In this document: one piece after another, positions 34,821 through 43,237 of the stretch
Position numbering within the stretch: the first letter of the stretch is position 1
How the letters are laid out: each line of letters opens with the position of its first letter
Assembly (NCBI GenBank): GCA_027488755.1
Contig: JAIYAZ010000135.1
Span: forward strand, 1-64,000
Length of the DNA stretch: 64,000 nt
Direction of reading: 5' to 3'
DNA from: Verrucomicrobiaceae bacterium
Lineage (GTDB): Bacteria; Verrucomicrobiota; Verrucomicrobiia; Chthoniobacterales; JAATET01
Made by a program: the position numbers and the translations under genes
The notes under the pieces: generated by a model
Database searches by the model: none
What the model saw: the letters and a program-made list of their open reading frames with translations, nothing else
Told to the model about the DNA's origin: nothing

Positions 34821-34848
34821 TTGCAATCCGGGCGCGGGCCGATAGGCT
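34821..34848 (+). promoter_or_regulatory. Possible promoter of tRNA-Ser
   Basis: TTGCAA, 16 bp, TAGGCT, about 20 bp upstream of the tRNA 5' end. Both hexamers match the consensus only partly. Confidence 0.25.
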
Positions 34849-34867
34849 GCCAATCCCGCGATACAAA

Positions 34868-34959
34868 GGAAGGGTGGCTGAGTCCGGTTTAAGGCACACG
34901 ACTCGAAATCGTGCGTAGGGTTAAACCTACCGTGGGTTCGAATCCCACCCCTTCCGCCA
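34868..34959 (+). tRNA. tRNA-Ser (anticodon CGA)
   Basis: Acceptor stem GGAAGGG pairs with CCCTTCC, discriminator G, and CCA is encoded (34957-34959). The anticodon stem CACGA/TCGTG holds the loop CTCGAAA, anticodon CGA at 34904-34906, reading UCG. A long variable arm (about GCGTAGGGTTAAACCTACC) marks a class II tRNA, and the T-arm GGGTTCGAATCCC is standard. The GH1 gene starts 11 bp after its end. Confidence 0.96.
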
Positions 34960-34969
34960 CGCGGTTTTC

Positions 34970-36340
34970 ATGGCGACGAGTTCCCGGTTTTGCCCCTTTC
35001 CTGAGGATTTTCTTTGGGGTTCGGCCACGGCAGCGTTCCAAGTTGAGGGAGCGGCGGCCATTGAAGGGCGTGGTCCCTCCACGTGGGACACATTTTGCCG
35101 GCGTCCGGGTGCGGTGCTGGATGACGCGAACGCCGATGTCGCGTGCGATCATTATCATCGCTACCGCGAGGATGTGGCGCTGATGCGGGATCTCGGGCTG
35201 AAGGCCTATCGGTTTTCGGTGTCGTGGTCGCGGGTGCTGCCGGAGGGCACGGGGAGCGTGAATGCGGCGGGTCTCGATTTTTACGAGCGGCTGGTGGATG
35301 AACTGCTTGCGGCGGGGATTCAACCGTGGCTGACGTTGTTCCACTGGGATCTGCCGCAGGCCTTGGAGGATCGCTTTGGCGGGTGGGAGTCGGCGGAGTG
35401 TGCGCGGGCGTTCGCGGATTATGCGGAGTTGGTGACGCGGCGGCTGGGCGATCGTCTGGCCGGGGTGTTCACGTTCAACGAATTCATGTGCTTCCTCGAC
35501 AAGGGGTATGGGTTTTCGGAGGAGGCGTTTGCTCCCGGCAAGCGGACGACGCGGCAGGTGCTGAACCAGGCCCGGCATCATGCCCTGCTGGCGCACGGGC
35601 TCGCGGTGCAGGCGGTGCGGGCGGCGGCGCCGAAGCCGCTGGCGGTCGGGCTGGCCGAGAACACTCCGCCGTGCATTCCGGTGATGGACACCCCGGAGCA
35701 CATCGCGGCGGCGCGGGCGGCCCTGCGGGAGCTGAGCGGGATGTTTTTAACGCCGATTTTCGAGGGGGCCTATCATCCGGTCTACCTTGCCCGGGAGGGG
35801 GCGGACGCGCCCCGGTTCTCGGAGGAGGAGATGCGGGTGATCGCGCAGCCGCTGGATTTTCTGGGCTTCAACCTTTATTCGGGCAGCTACATCCGCCACG
35901 ACGCGGAGCAGCCGGGCGGTTGGTCGGAGGTGCCGAGCGGGCCGGAGTTTCCGAGGATGCCGATCCCCTGGCTCAATCTCGGGCCGGCGGGTCTTTACTG
36001 GATGCCGCGACTGGCGACGGAGCTGTGGGGGCCGAAGGCGATTTACGTGACGGAGAACGGGACGCCGTATCCGGACCGGCCGGACGCGAACGGGGAGATT
36101 TGGGACACGGCGCGCGTGATGTTTCTCCAGCAGTATCTCATGCACGCGCACCGCGCGACGGCGGAGGGTTATCCGCTCAAGGGCTACTTTTTGTGGAGTC
36201 TGATGGACAACTTCGAGTGGGCGTTCGGCTACTCGAAGCGGTTCGGGATTTGTTACACCAATTTTGAAACGCTGGAGCGCACGCCGAAGTTGAGTGCGAA
36301 GTTTTACCGGGACGTGATTCGGCGCAACGCGCTGGGCTAG
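34970..36340 (+). CDS. GH1 beta-glucosidase
   Basis: 456 aa, full GH1 barrel: FPEDFLWGSATAAFQVEGA, AYRFSVSWSRVLPEG, acid/base E171 and nucleophile E362 in IYVTENGTP, and the sugar-binding LWSLMDNFEWAFGYSKRFG. The usual TxNEP acid/base motif reads TFNEF, a conservative variant after the Glu. No signal peptide, so cytoplasmic, hydrolysing imported beta-glucosides. The closely spaced tRNA upstream means either readthrough or a promoter within the tRNA region. Its stop shares a CTAG with the convergent CNNM gene. Confidence 0.95.
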   Translation: MATSSRFCPFPEDFLWGSATAAFQVEGAAAIEGRGPSTWDTFCRRPGAVLDDANADVACDHYHRYREDVALMRDLGLKAYRFSVSWSRVLPEGTGSVNAAGLDFYERLVDELLAAGIQPWLTLFHWDLPQALEDRFGGWESAECARAFADYAELVTRRLGDRLAGVFTFNEFMCFLDKGYGFSEEAFAPGKRTTRQVLNQARHHALLAHGLAVQAVRAAAPKPLAVGLAENTPPCIPVMDTPEHIAAARAALRELSGMFLTPIFEGAYHPVYLAREGADAPRFSEEEMRVIAQPLDFLGFNLYSGSYIRHDAEQPGGWSEVPSGPEFPRMPIPWLNLGPAGLYWMPRLATELWGPKAIYVTENGTPYPDRPDANGEIWDTARVMFLQQYLMHAHRATAEGYPLKGYFLWSLMDNFEWAFGYSKRFGICYTNFETLERTPKLSAKFYRDVIRRNALG

Positions 36341-37653
36341 GCGGCGGTGTCCGTCGCGGGCAGGAGGGTGATCAGGACCTTGTCGACGCGGAGGCGGTCC
36401 ATGTCGATGATTTCGAAGCGGCAGCCGTGGGCGTCGAAGGTTTCGCCTTCCTTGGGGATGTGGCCGAGTTGGGAGCAGACGTAGCCGCCGAGGGTGGTGC
36501 AGCGGCGTTGCTCCGCTTCGGTGAGGACGAGGGCGGGCAGGATGTCGTGGAGTTCCTCGATGCCGACAAGGGCGTCGACGAGGAGGGAGCCGTCGGCGCG
36601 GCGGAGGTAGGAGGCCGGGGCGGTGCGACCGGGCTCGGGGAGTTCGCCGACGATGGCTTCGAGCAGGTCGTTGATGGTGACGAGGCCGCAGATGCCGCCG
36701 AATTCGTCGGTGACGAGGGCGAGGTGGCGGCCGTCGCGTTTGAAGGTCTCGAGGAGGTGGATGGCGGACTGGCTCTCGGGGACGAGGAGGGCGGGGGTGA
36801 CGAGGTCGCGGACTTGGACGGGGACGCCGGCGGCGAGGTGGGCGTAGATGCTTTTGACGGAGAGGATGCCGAGGACGTGGTCGGGGCGGTCCTCGTAGAC
36901 GGGGAAGTGAGTGTGATGGCTGACGACGATTTTGTGCCAGATGTCCTCGTGGGATTCCGCGACATCGATCCAGACGATGCGGGGGCGTTTGGTCATGAGG
37001 TCGCGGACGTGGAGGCGGTCGAGGCCGAGGACGCTCTCGACCATTTCGGTCTCGGCGCGGTGGAAGACGCCGGCGCGGAAGCCTTCGCGCACCAGGCCGG
37101 TGACCTCCTCGTCGGTGATGGGGGCGGCATTCTGCTCGCGCACGCGCAGGACGCGGAGGAGGACCTCGGTGGAGCCGCCGAGAATGCGGACGACGGGGGA
37201 GGCGATGCGCGAGAGCACGAGCATGGGCGGGGCGACGAGGCAGGCGATGGGCTCGGCGTGCTGGAGGGCGATGCGTTTGGGGACGAGTTCCCCGACGACG
37301 AGGGAGAAGTAGGTGATGCCGATGACGACGACGGCGAGGGCGAGGTGGGCGGCGTAGGGGCCGACGCCGGGGAGGGGGGAAAGGGCGGCGGCGATTTCGT
37401 CGGCGAGGGTGGCGCCGCCGAAGGCGCCGGCGAAGATGCCGATGAGGGTGATGCCGACCTGGACGGTGGAGAGGAAGCGGTTGGGGGTGGCGGTGAGCTC
37501 GAGGGCGCTGGCGGCGCCGGGGCGGCCGGAGTCGGCGAGGTTTCGCAGGCGGGCGGGCCGCGCGGAGACGAGGGCCATTTCGCTCATGGCAAAGACGCCG
37601 TTCGCGAGGAGCAGGAGCGCGATGATGAGAAGTTCGAGGACGATGATGTTCAT
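36337..37653 (-). CDS. CNNM/CorC-type membrane protein with CBS pair
   Basis: 438 aa 'hemolysin family' protein. DUF21/CNNM membrane domain with about four helices (ELLIIALLLLANGVFAMSEMALVSARPARL, PNRFLSTVQVGITLIGIFAGAFGG, ITYFSLVVGELVPKRIAL). Then two CBS motifs (RDLMTKRPRIVWIDV, FPVYEDRPDHVLGILSVKSIY; HLALVTDEFGGICGLVTINDLLEAIVGEL) and a C-terminal CorC/HlyC transporter-associated domain. Relatives are linked to Mg2+ efflux. Confidence 0.93.
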   Translation of the reverse strand: MNIIVLELLIIALLLLANGVFAMSEMALVSARPARLRNLADSGRPGAASALELTATPNRFLSTVQVGITLIGIFAGAFGGATLADEIAAALSPLPGVGPYAAHLALAVVVIGITYFSLVVGELVPKRIALQHAEPIACLVAPPMLVLSRIASPVVRILGGSTEVLLRVLRVREQNAAPITDEEVTGLVREGFRAGVFHRAETEMVESVLGLDRLHVRDLMTKRPRIVWIDVAESHEDIWHKIVVSHHTHFPVYEDRPDHVLGILSVKSIYAHLAAGVPVQVRDLVTPALLVPESQSAIHLLETFKRDGRHLALVTDEFGGICGLVTINDLLEAIVGELPEPGRTAPASYLRRADGSLLVDALVGIEELHDILPALVLTEAEQRRCTTLGGYVCSQLGHIPKEGETFDAHGCRFEIIDMDRLRVDKVLITLLPATDTAA

Positions 37654-37773
37654 GCGGACGCGGAGAGATTAGGGCGGGTTGGCGGGGGCGCAACCGGCGA
37701 ATCGCGGCGGGGGCTTTGGCGAAAATCGTCGCGGGCCCTTGCGCGCGGGCGAAATCTCGCAATAGTCCGCGCC

Positions 37774-38727
37774 ATGTCGACGACCCTCTCCCCGGAACAG
37801 CAGGAAGCTCTTTTCACCGTTTGCGTGAGCGCGGCGTTTGCCGATGGCGCGAAAAGCGAGGTGGAGCGGGCGGAGATCAAGCGGATCGCGGACGATTTGC
37901 TTTCGCCGGAGGTGGGCACGGCGGCGATCTACCAGCGGGTGCTGATGGGTCAGGTGGATCTGGCGGCGGTGGCGGCTCCGTTGGCGGCGCCGGGGTTGCG
38001 TGAGTTGGCCTACGAGATGGCGGTCGGCGTGTGTGACGCGGATGACGCGACGAGCGAGGCGGAGCGGGCGTTTTTGGGGCGGTTGGCCGGAGCGCTGGGG
38101 ATCGCGGCGGGTGCGGCGGCGGAGGTGGAGACGACGGCGGAGAGCATGGCGCTGGCTCCGGTGGCTGCGCCGGGGGAGGCGGCGGTCGCCCCGGTGATCG
38201 CGGAGGATGCGCGGGTGAAGGAGGCGGACGCGCTGACGTTGAAATACGCGATTCTGAACGGCGCGCTGGAGTTGCTGCCGGAGACGCTGGCGACGATGGC
38301 GATTGTGCCGTTGCAGATGCAGTTGGTGTATCGGGTGGGGCGGATTTACGGCGTGGCGCTGGACCGCGGGCACATCAAGGAGTTTCTCGCGGCGGCGGGG
38401 GTGGGGCTGACGTCGCAGGTGGTGGAGGGGTATGCGCGGAAGATTCTGGGTGGGCTGATGGGCCGTTCGTTGGGCAAGCTGGGCCGGGGCGCGGTGGATC
38501 AGGCGGCGAGTTCGGCGTTTTCGTTCGCCTCGACGTATGCGCTCGGGAAGCTGGCGCAGGTTTATTACGCGGGGGGACGGCGGCTTGACGGGGGCCAGAT
38601 GAAGGCGAATTTCCAGCCGCTGCTGGATCAGGCGAAGGCGCTGCACGGTCAGTATGCGCCGCGGATTCAGCAGGAGGCCGCGCAACTGGATTTGAAGAAG
38701 GTGCTGGCGTCCGTGCGCGGGGTGTAG
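37774..38727 (+). CDS. TerB-like plus DUF697-like protein
   Basis: 317 aa from ATG 37774. N-terminal TerB-like helical domain (EALFTVCVSAAFADGAKSEVERAEIKRIADDL, then a second half FLGRLAGALG). An Ala/Val/Glu-rich linker (about 125-155) leads to a hydrophobic DUF697-type region (TLKYAILNGALELLPETLATMAIVPLQMQLVYRVGRIYG and the following helices). TerB homologues are acidic metal-stress proteins; DUF697 is found in YcjF-like membrane proteins. Membrane association is likely, function unknown. Confidence 0.75.
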   Translation: MSTTLSPEQQEALFTVCVSAAFADGAKSEVERAEIKRIADDLLSPEVGTAAIYQRVLMGQVDLAAVAAPLAAPGLRELAYEMAVGVCDADDATSEAERAFLGRLAGALGIAAGAAAEVETTAESMALAPVAAPGEAAVAPVIAEDARVKEADALTLKYAILNGALELLPETLATMAIVPLQMQLVYRVGRIYGVALDRGHIKEFLAAAGVGLTSQVVEGYARKILGGLMGRSLGKLGRGAVDQAASSAFSFASTYALGKLAQVYYAGGRRLDGGQMKANFQPLLDQAKALHGQYAPRIQQEAAQLDLKKVLASVRGV

Positions 38728-38751
38728 CCGGCGCGGCGCAGCGGGGTGGGA

Positions 38752-39822
38752 TCAGGTCGTGTAGGCTTCGCCGAGGCCGAGGCGGCCGAGTTCCTGCCGG
38801 TAGGCGATGGAGGTGCGGTCGGCGCGGATGTGGACTTCCTCGAGGAGGTCGATGGGGAGGTCCTCGGGGTATTGGGCCTGCACGATGGCGCGGTCCTCGT
38901 TGAAGATCGTGACGTTGTAGTCGATGAAGGGTTCGAGGGGCTGGTCGGTGTCGTAGTTGCGCAGAAGCGGGGCGAAGAGGCGGGTCTGGCGCGCGGAGAC
39001 GGGCGAGGCGCAGTCGAGGATGACGAGGTGGGCGCCGTCGGGGAGGTGGACCTTGAGGCGGGTGGCGAAGGGGAGGAAGCAGTCGAAGACGCGGAGGACG
39101 CCCTCTTCGGGCGGGGCTTCGGTGCCGTCCTGCCGAAGGTAGTTGCCGACGGTGCTGCGGTATTCGATGTGGAGGCCGTGGGGGGCGCGTTCGACGGGGT
39201 AGTTCGGGACGTAGGGGTTGTTGGGGTCGCCGAAGGTGTTCGCGTGGAGGAAGGCGAAGTGGGCGACGTCCATGAAACCTTCGAGCTGGCGGCCGGCGGA
39301 GCAGGCGATGTCGAGGGGGTCGGGGAGGGCCTGCTGGTAGGCGGGGTCGTCCCACTCGGGGAGCTCGGGGAAGGTGCCGGCGGGTTCGGCGGCGAGGCAG
39401 GTCCAGACGAGGCCGTAGGCTTCGCGGACGGGGTGGGTGGTGAGGCGGAGTTTGGGGGGGATGGCGGCGGAGGGGTGGGCGGGGATTTTGACGCATTGGC
39501 CGCAGGCGTCGTAGCGGAAGCCGTGGTAGGCGCAGACGAGGTCGCCGTTTTCGAGGGAGCCCATGCTAAGGGGGACGCCGCGGTGGAGGCAGAGGTCGTT
39601 GGCGCAGGTGAGGGTGTCGCTGGTGCGCCAGAGGACGAGGCGCTGGTCGAGGAGTTTGGCGGCGACGGGCTGGTCGGTGACGTCGCGGCTGAGGGCGACG
39701 GGATACCAGAAGTTGGCGAGGATGCGCCAGTCGCTCTCGGCGAAGGTGCAGCCGCGGGGAAGGGGACCCGTGACGGGCGGGGGAAGGGGGACGCCCGGGG
39801 CGGAGGCGGCGGGGGCGCTCAT
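38752..39822 (-). CDS. Rieske non-heme iron oxygenase, copy 1
   Basis: 356 aa from ATG 39822. Rieske [2Fe-2S] ligands CLHRGVPL and CAYHGF, catalytic iron site GFMDVAHFAFLH (D..H....H). NFWYPVALSRDVTDQPVAAKLLDQRLVLWR resembles VanA/pheophorbide-oxygenase-type monooxygenases. No reductase or ferredoxin lies nearby. The start overlaps the stop of copy 2 (TGATG). The Rieske segment is almost identical at DNA level to copy 2 while the rest has diverged. Confidence 0.9.
   Translation of the reverse strand: MSAPAASAPGVPLPPPVTGPLPRGCTFAESDWRILANFWYPVALSRDVTDQPVAAKLLDQRLVLWRTSDTLTCANDLCLHRGVPLSMGSLENGDLVCAYHGFRYDACGQCVKIPAHPSAAIPPKLRLTTHPVREAYGLVWTCLAAEPAGTFPELPEWDDPAYQQALPDPLDIACSAGRQLEGFMDVAHFAFLHANTFGDPNNPYVPNYPVERAPHGLHIEYRSTVGNYLRQDGTEAPPEEGVLRVFDCFLPFATRLKVHLPDGAHLVILDCASPVSARQTRLFAPLLRNYDTDQPLEPFIDYNVTIFNEDRAIVQAQYPEDLPIDLLEEVHIRADRTSIAYRQELGRLGLGEAYTT
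39455..39585. repeat. 131-bp near-identical block shared by the two Rieske genes (copy 1)
   Basis: Aligned by eye with 40528-40658 (offset 1073 bp): only 2 mismatches in 131 bp. It covers the Rieske cluster and the segment through HPSAAIPP. Outside this block the genes differ at many positions. Confidence 0.85.
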
Positions 39823-40844
39823 CAGGCGGTGAAGGTGCGGCCGAGGCCGAGGGCGGCGAGTTTTTGCCGGTAGGTGATGGAGCTGCGGTCGGCGCGGATG
39901 TGGACCTCCTCGTGGAGGTCGATGGGGAGTTCCTCCGGGTATTGTTGTTCGACGATGGCTTTGTCCTCGGCGAAGACCTGGTGGTTGAAGTCGAGGGTGG
40001 CCTGGAGCGGGGCGTCTTTGTCGAAGTTGCGGCAGATGGGGACGAAGACGCGGGCCTTGCGGGCGGAGACGGGGCAGGCGGCGTTGAGGATGTGGAGCTG
40101 GCCGTCGTTGGGGAAGAAAACGGTGAGCTTCGCGGTGAAGGGGAGGAAGACCTCGAAGAGACGACGCCACTCGAAGCCGGGGGGATTGAGGTGCTTGAGG
40201 TGGGTGGGGTAGTTGCTGACGGTGCTGCGGTAGTCGGCGCGGAAGCCGCGGGGGGTGTCCTCGACGGGGTAGGTGGGGACTTCGGGGTTCTGGCTTTCGC
40301 CAAAACTCTCGACGTGGACGAAGGCGAAGTGGCTGACGTCGAGGAATCCCTCGATCTGGCGGCCGGCGGAGGCGTCGAGTTCGACGCTGTCGGGGAGAAC
40401 CTGGAGGTAGCTGGGATCGTCCCAGCAGGCGAAGTCGGGCAGCTCGGGATCGCCACCTTCGCGAACCAGGCGAACCCAGACGAGGCCGTAGGCTTCAGTG
40501 ACGTCGTAGGTTTGGAGACGGAGCTTCGGGGGGATGGCGGCGGAGGGGTGGGCGGGGATTTTGACGCATTGGCCGCAGGCGTCGTAGCGGAAGCCGTGGT
40601 AGGCGCAGACGAGATCGCCGTTTTCGAGGGAGCCCATGCTGAGGGGGACGCCGCGGTGCAGGCAGAGGTCGCGGGCGGCGGTGAGGGTGTCGCCGGTGCG
40701 CCAGATGACGAGGCGCTCATCGAGCAGGGTGGCGGCGAATGGGCGGTCGGCGACTTCGCGGGAGAAGGCGACGGGATACCAGTAGGGGGCGAGGGCCCGC
40801 CAGTCGGACTCGAGGAAGGTGCAGTTCCGGGGGAGGGTCATCAT
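39822..40844 (-). CDS. Rieske non-heme iron oxygenase, copy 2
   Basis: 340 aa, the upstream member of the tandem pair. Same layout: CLHRGVPLSMGSLENGDLVCAYHGFRYD for the cluster, GFLDVSHFAFVH for mononuclear iron. The C-terminal EELPIDLHEEVHIRADRSSITYRQKL is shared with copy 1. A tandem, coupled arrangement suggests two related oxygenation steps or a hetero-oligomer. The substrate cannot be read; aromatic acid, sterol or pigment are all possible. Confidence 0.9.
   Translation of the reverse strand: MMTLPRNCTFLESDWRALAPYWYPVAFSREVADRPFAATLLDERLVIWRTGDTLTAARDLCLHRGVPLSMGSLENGDLVCAYHGFRYDACGQCVKIPAHPSAAIPPKLRLQTYDVTEAYGLVWVRLVREGGDPELPDFACWDDPSYLQVLPDSVELDASAGRQIEGFLDVSHFAFVHVESFGESQNPEVPTYPVEDTPRGFRADYRSTVSNYPTHLKHLNPPGFEWRRLFEVFLPFTAKLTVFFPNDGQLHILNAACPVSARKARVFVPICRNFDKDAPLQATLDFNHQVFAEDKAIVEQQYPEELPIDLHEEVHIRADRSSITYRQKLAALGLGRTFTA
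40528..40658. repeat. 131-bp near-identical block shared by the two Rieske genes (copy 2)
   Basis: Partner of 39455-39585. The two differences are an a/g in GACGAGRTCGCC and an a/g in CATGCTRAGG. Confidence 0.85.
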
Positions 40845-40870
40845 GGAGCGGGGTAGAAAATGGCAGGGGA

Positions 40871-40919
40871 GCGAAAAGCATGATCCATGCCTTGGGGGGA
40901 GCGAGAATCTGCTTTTCGC
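40871..40919. promoter_or_regulatory. Nested palindromes in the divergent Rieske/ndk spacer
   Basis: Outer arms GCGAAAAGCA (40871-40880) and TGCTTTTCGC (40910-40919) are perfect inverted copies with a 29-nt spacer. A smaller palindrome GCATG-ATC-CATGC (40878-40890) straddles the left arm. Lies between divergent starts (40844 minus, 40950 plus), the right place for a shared operator. Confidence 0.45.
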
Positions 40920-40949
40920 GGGCGGCGGGGCGGCTAGGATGCGCGGCCC

Positions 40950-41393
40950 ATGGATACGACCCTTGTCTTGTTAAAGCCCGATTGCGTGGCCGGCCGGAAG
41001 GTTGGCGAAGTTGTGAAGCGCTTCGAGGAGGCGGGATTTCAGATTCGCGGGGCGAAGATGTTCGCCGCGAGCGCGGAGTTGCTGAAGGGGCATTACGCGC
41101 ATTTGATTGATAAGCCGTTTTTCCCGGAGCTGGAGGTGTTCATGCAGAGCACGCCGGTGGTGGCGCTGGCGCTGGCCGGCGACAATGCGGTGGAGCGCGT
41201 GCGGACGATCATCGGGCCGACGGATTCGAAGAAGGCCGACAAGGGCACGGTGCGCGGCGACTTCGGCGTGGACGTGATGGTGAACATCGTGCACGCGTCG
41301 GACTCGAACGAGAACGCGGCGATCGAGCTGAAGCGGTTTTTTGCCCCGGGCGAGTTGTTCGACTACGCGATGGGCTACCGCACGAAGCCGTAG
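40950..41393 (+). CDS. ndk: Nucleoside diphosphate kinase
   Basis: 147 aa, transfers gamma-phosphate between NTPs and NDPs. The phospho-His is H115 in NIVHASDS; LVLLKPDCVAGRKVGEV and the NAAIELKRFFAPGELFDY segment are conserved. Codon use is mixed. Divergent from the Rieske operon. Confidence 0.96.
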   Translation: MDTTLVLLKPDCVAGRKVGEVVKRFEEAGFQIRGAKMFAASAELLKGHYAHLIDKPFFPELEVFMQSTPVVALALAGDNAVERVRTIIGPTDSKKADKGTVRGDFGVDVMVNIVHASDSNENAAIELKRFFAPGELFDYAMGYRTKP

Positions 41394-41412
41394 GCGGGCG
41401 GAAGCGGCGACC

Positions 41413-42294
41413 TTACGGCGTCGGGCTGGGACCGGGTCCCGGTCCGGGGCCGGAGCCGGTGCGGCGGACGACGACCTGCACGGAGCCGCCGACGTTGCCG
41501 GCGTCGTCCACGGCGCGGAAGTAGAAGACGTTGCGGCCGGGTTTGAGGCTGGTGGCGGGGTAGTTCCAGTTGTAGGTGCCGTTAGCGCCGGAGTAGACGC
41601 CGTTGACGTTCGTCTTCGCGACCTCGACGCGGGAGATGGCGAGCGTGCCGCCCGCGGTGCCCTTGATCATGATGGTCGGGCGGGACGTGGTGATGAGGGT
41701 GGAGGCGGGCGTGACGGTGGGCGGGTAGATGAGCTGCGAGCCCTGAACGATGACCTTCGTGAAGCGGACGGAGGGTTCGATGCCGCCCTGCTGATTCGCG
41801 TAGGCGTAGAGCCGGAAGGTGATCTGACTGCTGATCGTGAGGCTGAGCGGGAAGAAGAGGCTGTTCTTGCCCGGCCAGGTGGTGGTGACCTGGGCTTCGC
41901 CGAGGTTGTTTTTGTAGCCGTCGAGGCTGGAGCGGAGGACGACGCCGCGGGGGGTGGAATTGCCGCCGCGGGAGGCGGTGAAGGAGAAGCCGCCGAGTTG
42001 GACGGTCTGGCCCTTGGGCGGGGTGAGGGAGAATTGCGCGAACTGGCTGCTGGAGACGGCCTGGCTGGCGTTTTTGGCGGTTTGTTTGAGGAGGATGAAG
42101 CCGTAGCTGCCGTTGTTGTTGCCGAGGCCAACGACGGCCTTGGAGCCGCCGTTGCCAAGGAAGCCGGAGCCTTCGTAACCGTCGGCGAGGGTGGGGGAGA
42201 GATTGCCGTTGAAGTAGTAACTCAACAGGTCGGCGGAGCGGGCCGAAATCGGGAGTAAAAGCGCCGCGAGGAGCGGCAGGACGGGCAGCCTCAT
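41413..42294 (-). CDS. Secreted protein with Ig-like C-terminal domain
   Basis: 293 aa. Signal peptide MRLPVLPLLAALLLPISARS. First part: a beta-sandwich-like region rich in Gly/Ser/Asn (ADLLSYYFNGNLSPTLADGYEG, SFTASRGGNSTPRGVVLRSSLDGY), similar in feel to carbohydrate-binding or PEP-CTERM-type envelope proteins, but no PEP-CTERM signal is present. Residues 190-280 form an Ig-like repeat (TVTPASTLITTSRPTIMIKGTAGG... NVFYFRAVDDAGN). The tail is GPGPGPGPSPTP. Function unknown. Confidence 0.7.
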   Translation of the reverse strand: MRLPVLPLLAALLLPISARSADLLSYYFNGNLSPTLADGYEGSGFLGNGGSKAVVGLGNNNGSYGFILLKQTAKNASQAVSSSQFAQFSLTPPKGQTVQLGGFSFTASRGGNSTPRGVVLRSSLDGYKNNLGEAQVTTTWPGKNSLFFPLSLTISSQITFRLYAYANQQGGIEPSVRFTKVIVQGSQLIYPPTVTPASTLITTSRPTIMIKGTAGGTLAISRVEVAKTNVNGVYSGANGTYNWNYPATSLKPGRNVFYFRAVDDAGNVGGSVQVVVRRTGSGPGPGPGPSPTP

Positions 42295-42394
42295 GAAGGG
42301 TGATTCCTAAGCGGGGCGGGGCGGGGCGTCAATCCCGCGCGCGCGAAAATTTGCGTGCGAATTTGTTGGGGGGTTCTAGGTTGAGGTGGAGTTC

Positions 42395-43237
42395 ATGCCC
42401 CAGAACACGGTCAACCTTTGGTCGATGCTGTGCGGGGAGCTCGAGTCCTCGCGGGCGGCGGGTTCCACGGCGGCGGGGCATGTGGAGGCGGCGCGGAAAT
42501 TTGAGGCGACGGCGCGGGAGGTTTTTCGCGACCGGCCGGATCGGCTGCGGGACGCGCTTGAGATCGCGGGGGACGTTCAGCAGAGCGAGGGGGAGTTGAC
42601 GTCGGCGCGGCGGTGTTTTGAGGAGGCGCTGGCGGTGGGCGAGGCGGCCCCGGAGGCGCGGGGGCGGTTGGCGACAAAGCTGGCGATGCTGGAGGATGCG
42701 GCGGGGGAGCTGGCGGAGGCGCGGCGGCATTACGAGATGGCGCTGGAGGCGGCGGCGAAGGGGCATGACCGTTCGCAGCGGGCGACGCTGTGGAACAATC
42801 TGGCGGCGTTGCACCGGCAGGCGGGGGATTTGGCGGCGGCGGAGGCGGGTTACGAGCGGGCGTTGGCGGAATCGGCGGAGGTGCATGGGCCGGACCATCC
42901 GGAGGTGGCGTTGTTTGCGAACAATCTGGCGGTGGCCTGCACGGACCGGGGAAATCTGGTGAAGGCGGAGCATCTGCATTTGCGGGCGCTGCAGATTCGC
43001 GAGCGGACGTTTGGGGCGCATCATCCGGAGGTGGCGGCGTCACTGGCGAATCTGGCGGCGGTGTATCAGGCGCAGAATCTGCCGGGGAAGGCGGAGCGGT
43101 TTTACCAGAGCGCGCTGCACATTCTGACGGAGTTTCACGGCGCGAATGATCCGGAGGTGCGGCGCATTCGCGAGAACTACGAGAGCCTGCCGCAGGTGCG
43201 GGCGCGGGGGTTGTCGCGGACGCAGCGGCTGGGCTAG
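42395..43237 (+). CDS. Tetratricopeptide-repeat protein
   Basis: 280 aa. The track starts at GTG 42386; ATG 42395 (MPQNTVNLW) has an AGGTGG Shine-Dalgarno six bases upstream and is preferred. About five TPR units of the kinesin-light-chain type, with 42-residue spacing and the motif LWNNLAALHRQAGDLAAAEAGYERAL followed by GPDHPEVALFANNLAV. Cytoplasmic scaffold, partner unknown. The stop codon shares CTAG with the convergent DNA polymerase gene. Confidence 0.85.
   Translation: MPQNTVNLWSMLCGELESSRAAGSTAAGHVEAARKFEATAREVFRDRPDRLRDALEIAGDVQQSEGELTSARRCFEEALAVGEAAPEARGRLATKLAMLEDAAGELAEARRHYEMALEAAAKGHDRSQRATLWNNLAALHRQAGDLAAAEAGYERALAESAEVHGPDHPEVALFANNLAVACTDRGNLVKAEHLHLRALQIRERTFGAHHPEVAASLANLAAVYQAQNLPGKAERFYQSALHILTEFHGANDPEVRRIRENYESLPQVRARGLSRTQRLG

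Noticed and set aside
41386-41420. GCCGTA...TACGGC hairpin between ndk and the convergent secreted protein
   Set aside because: Short stem with interrupted pairing and no T-tract on either strand; not enough for a terminator call.
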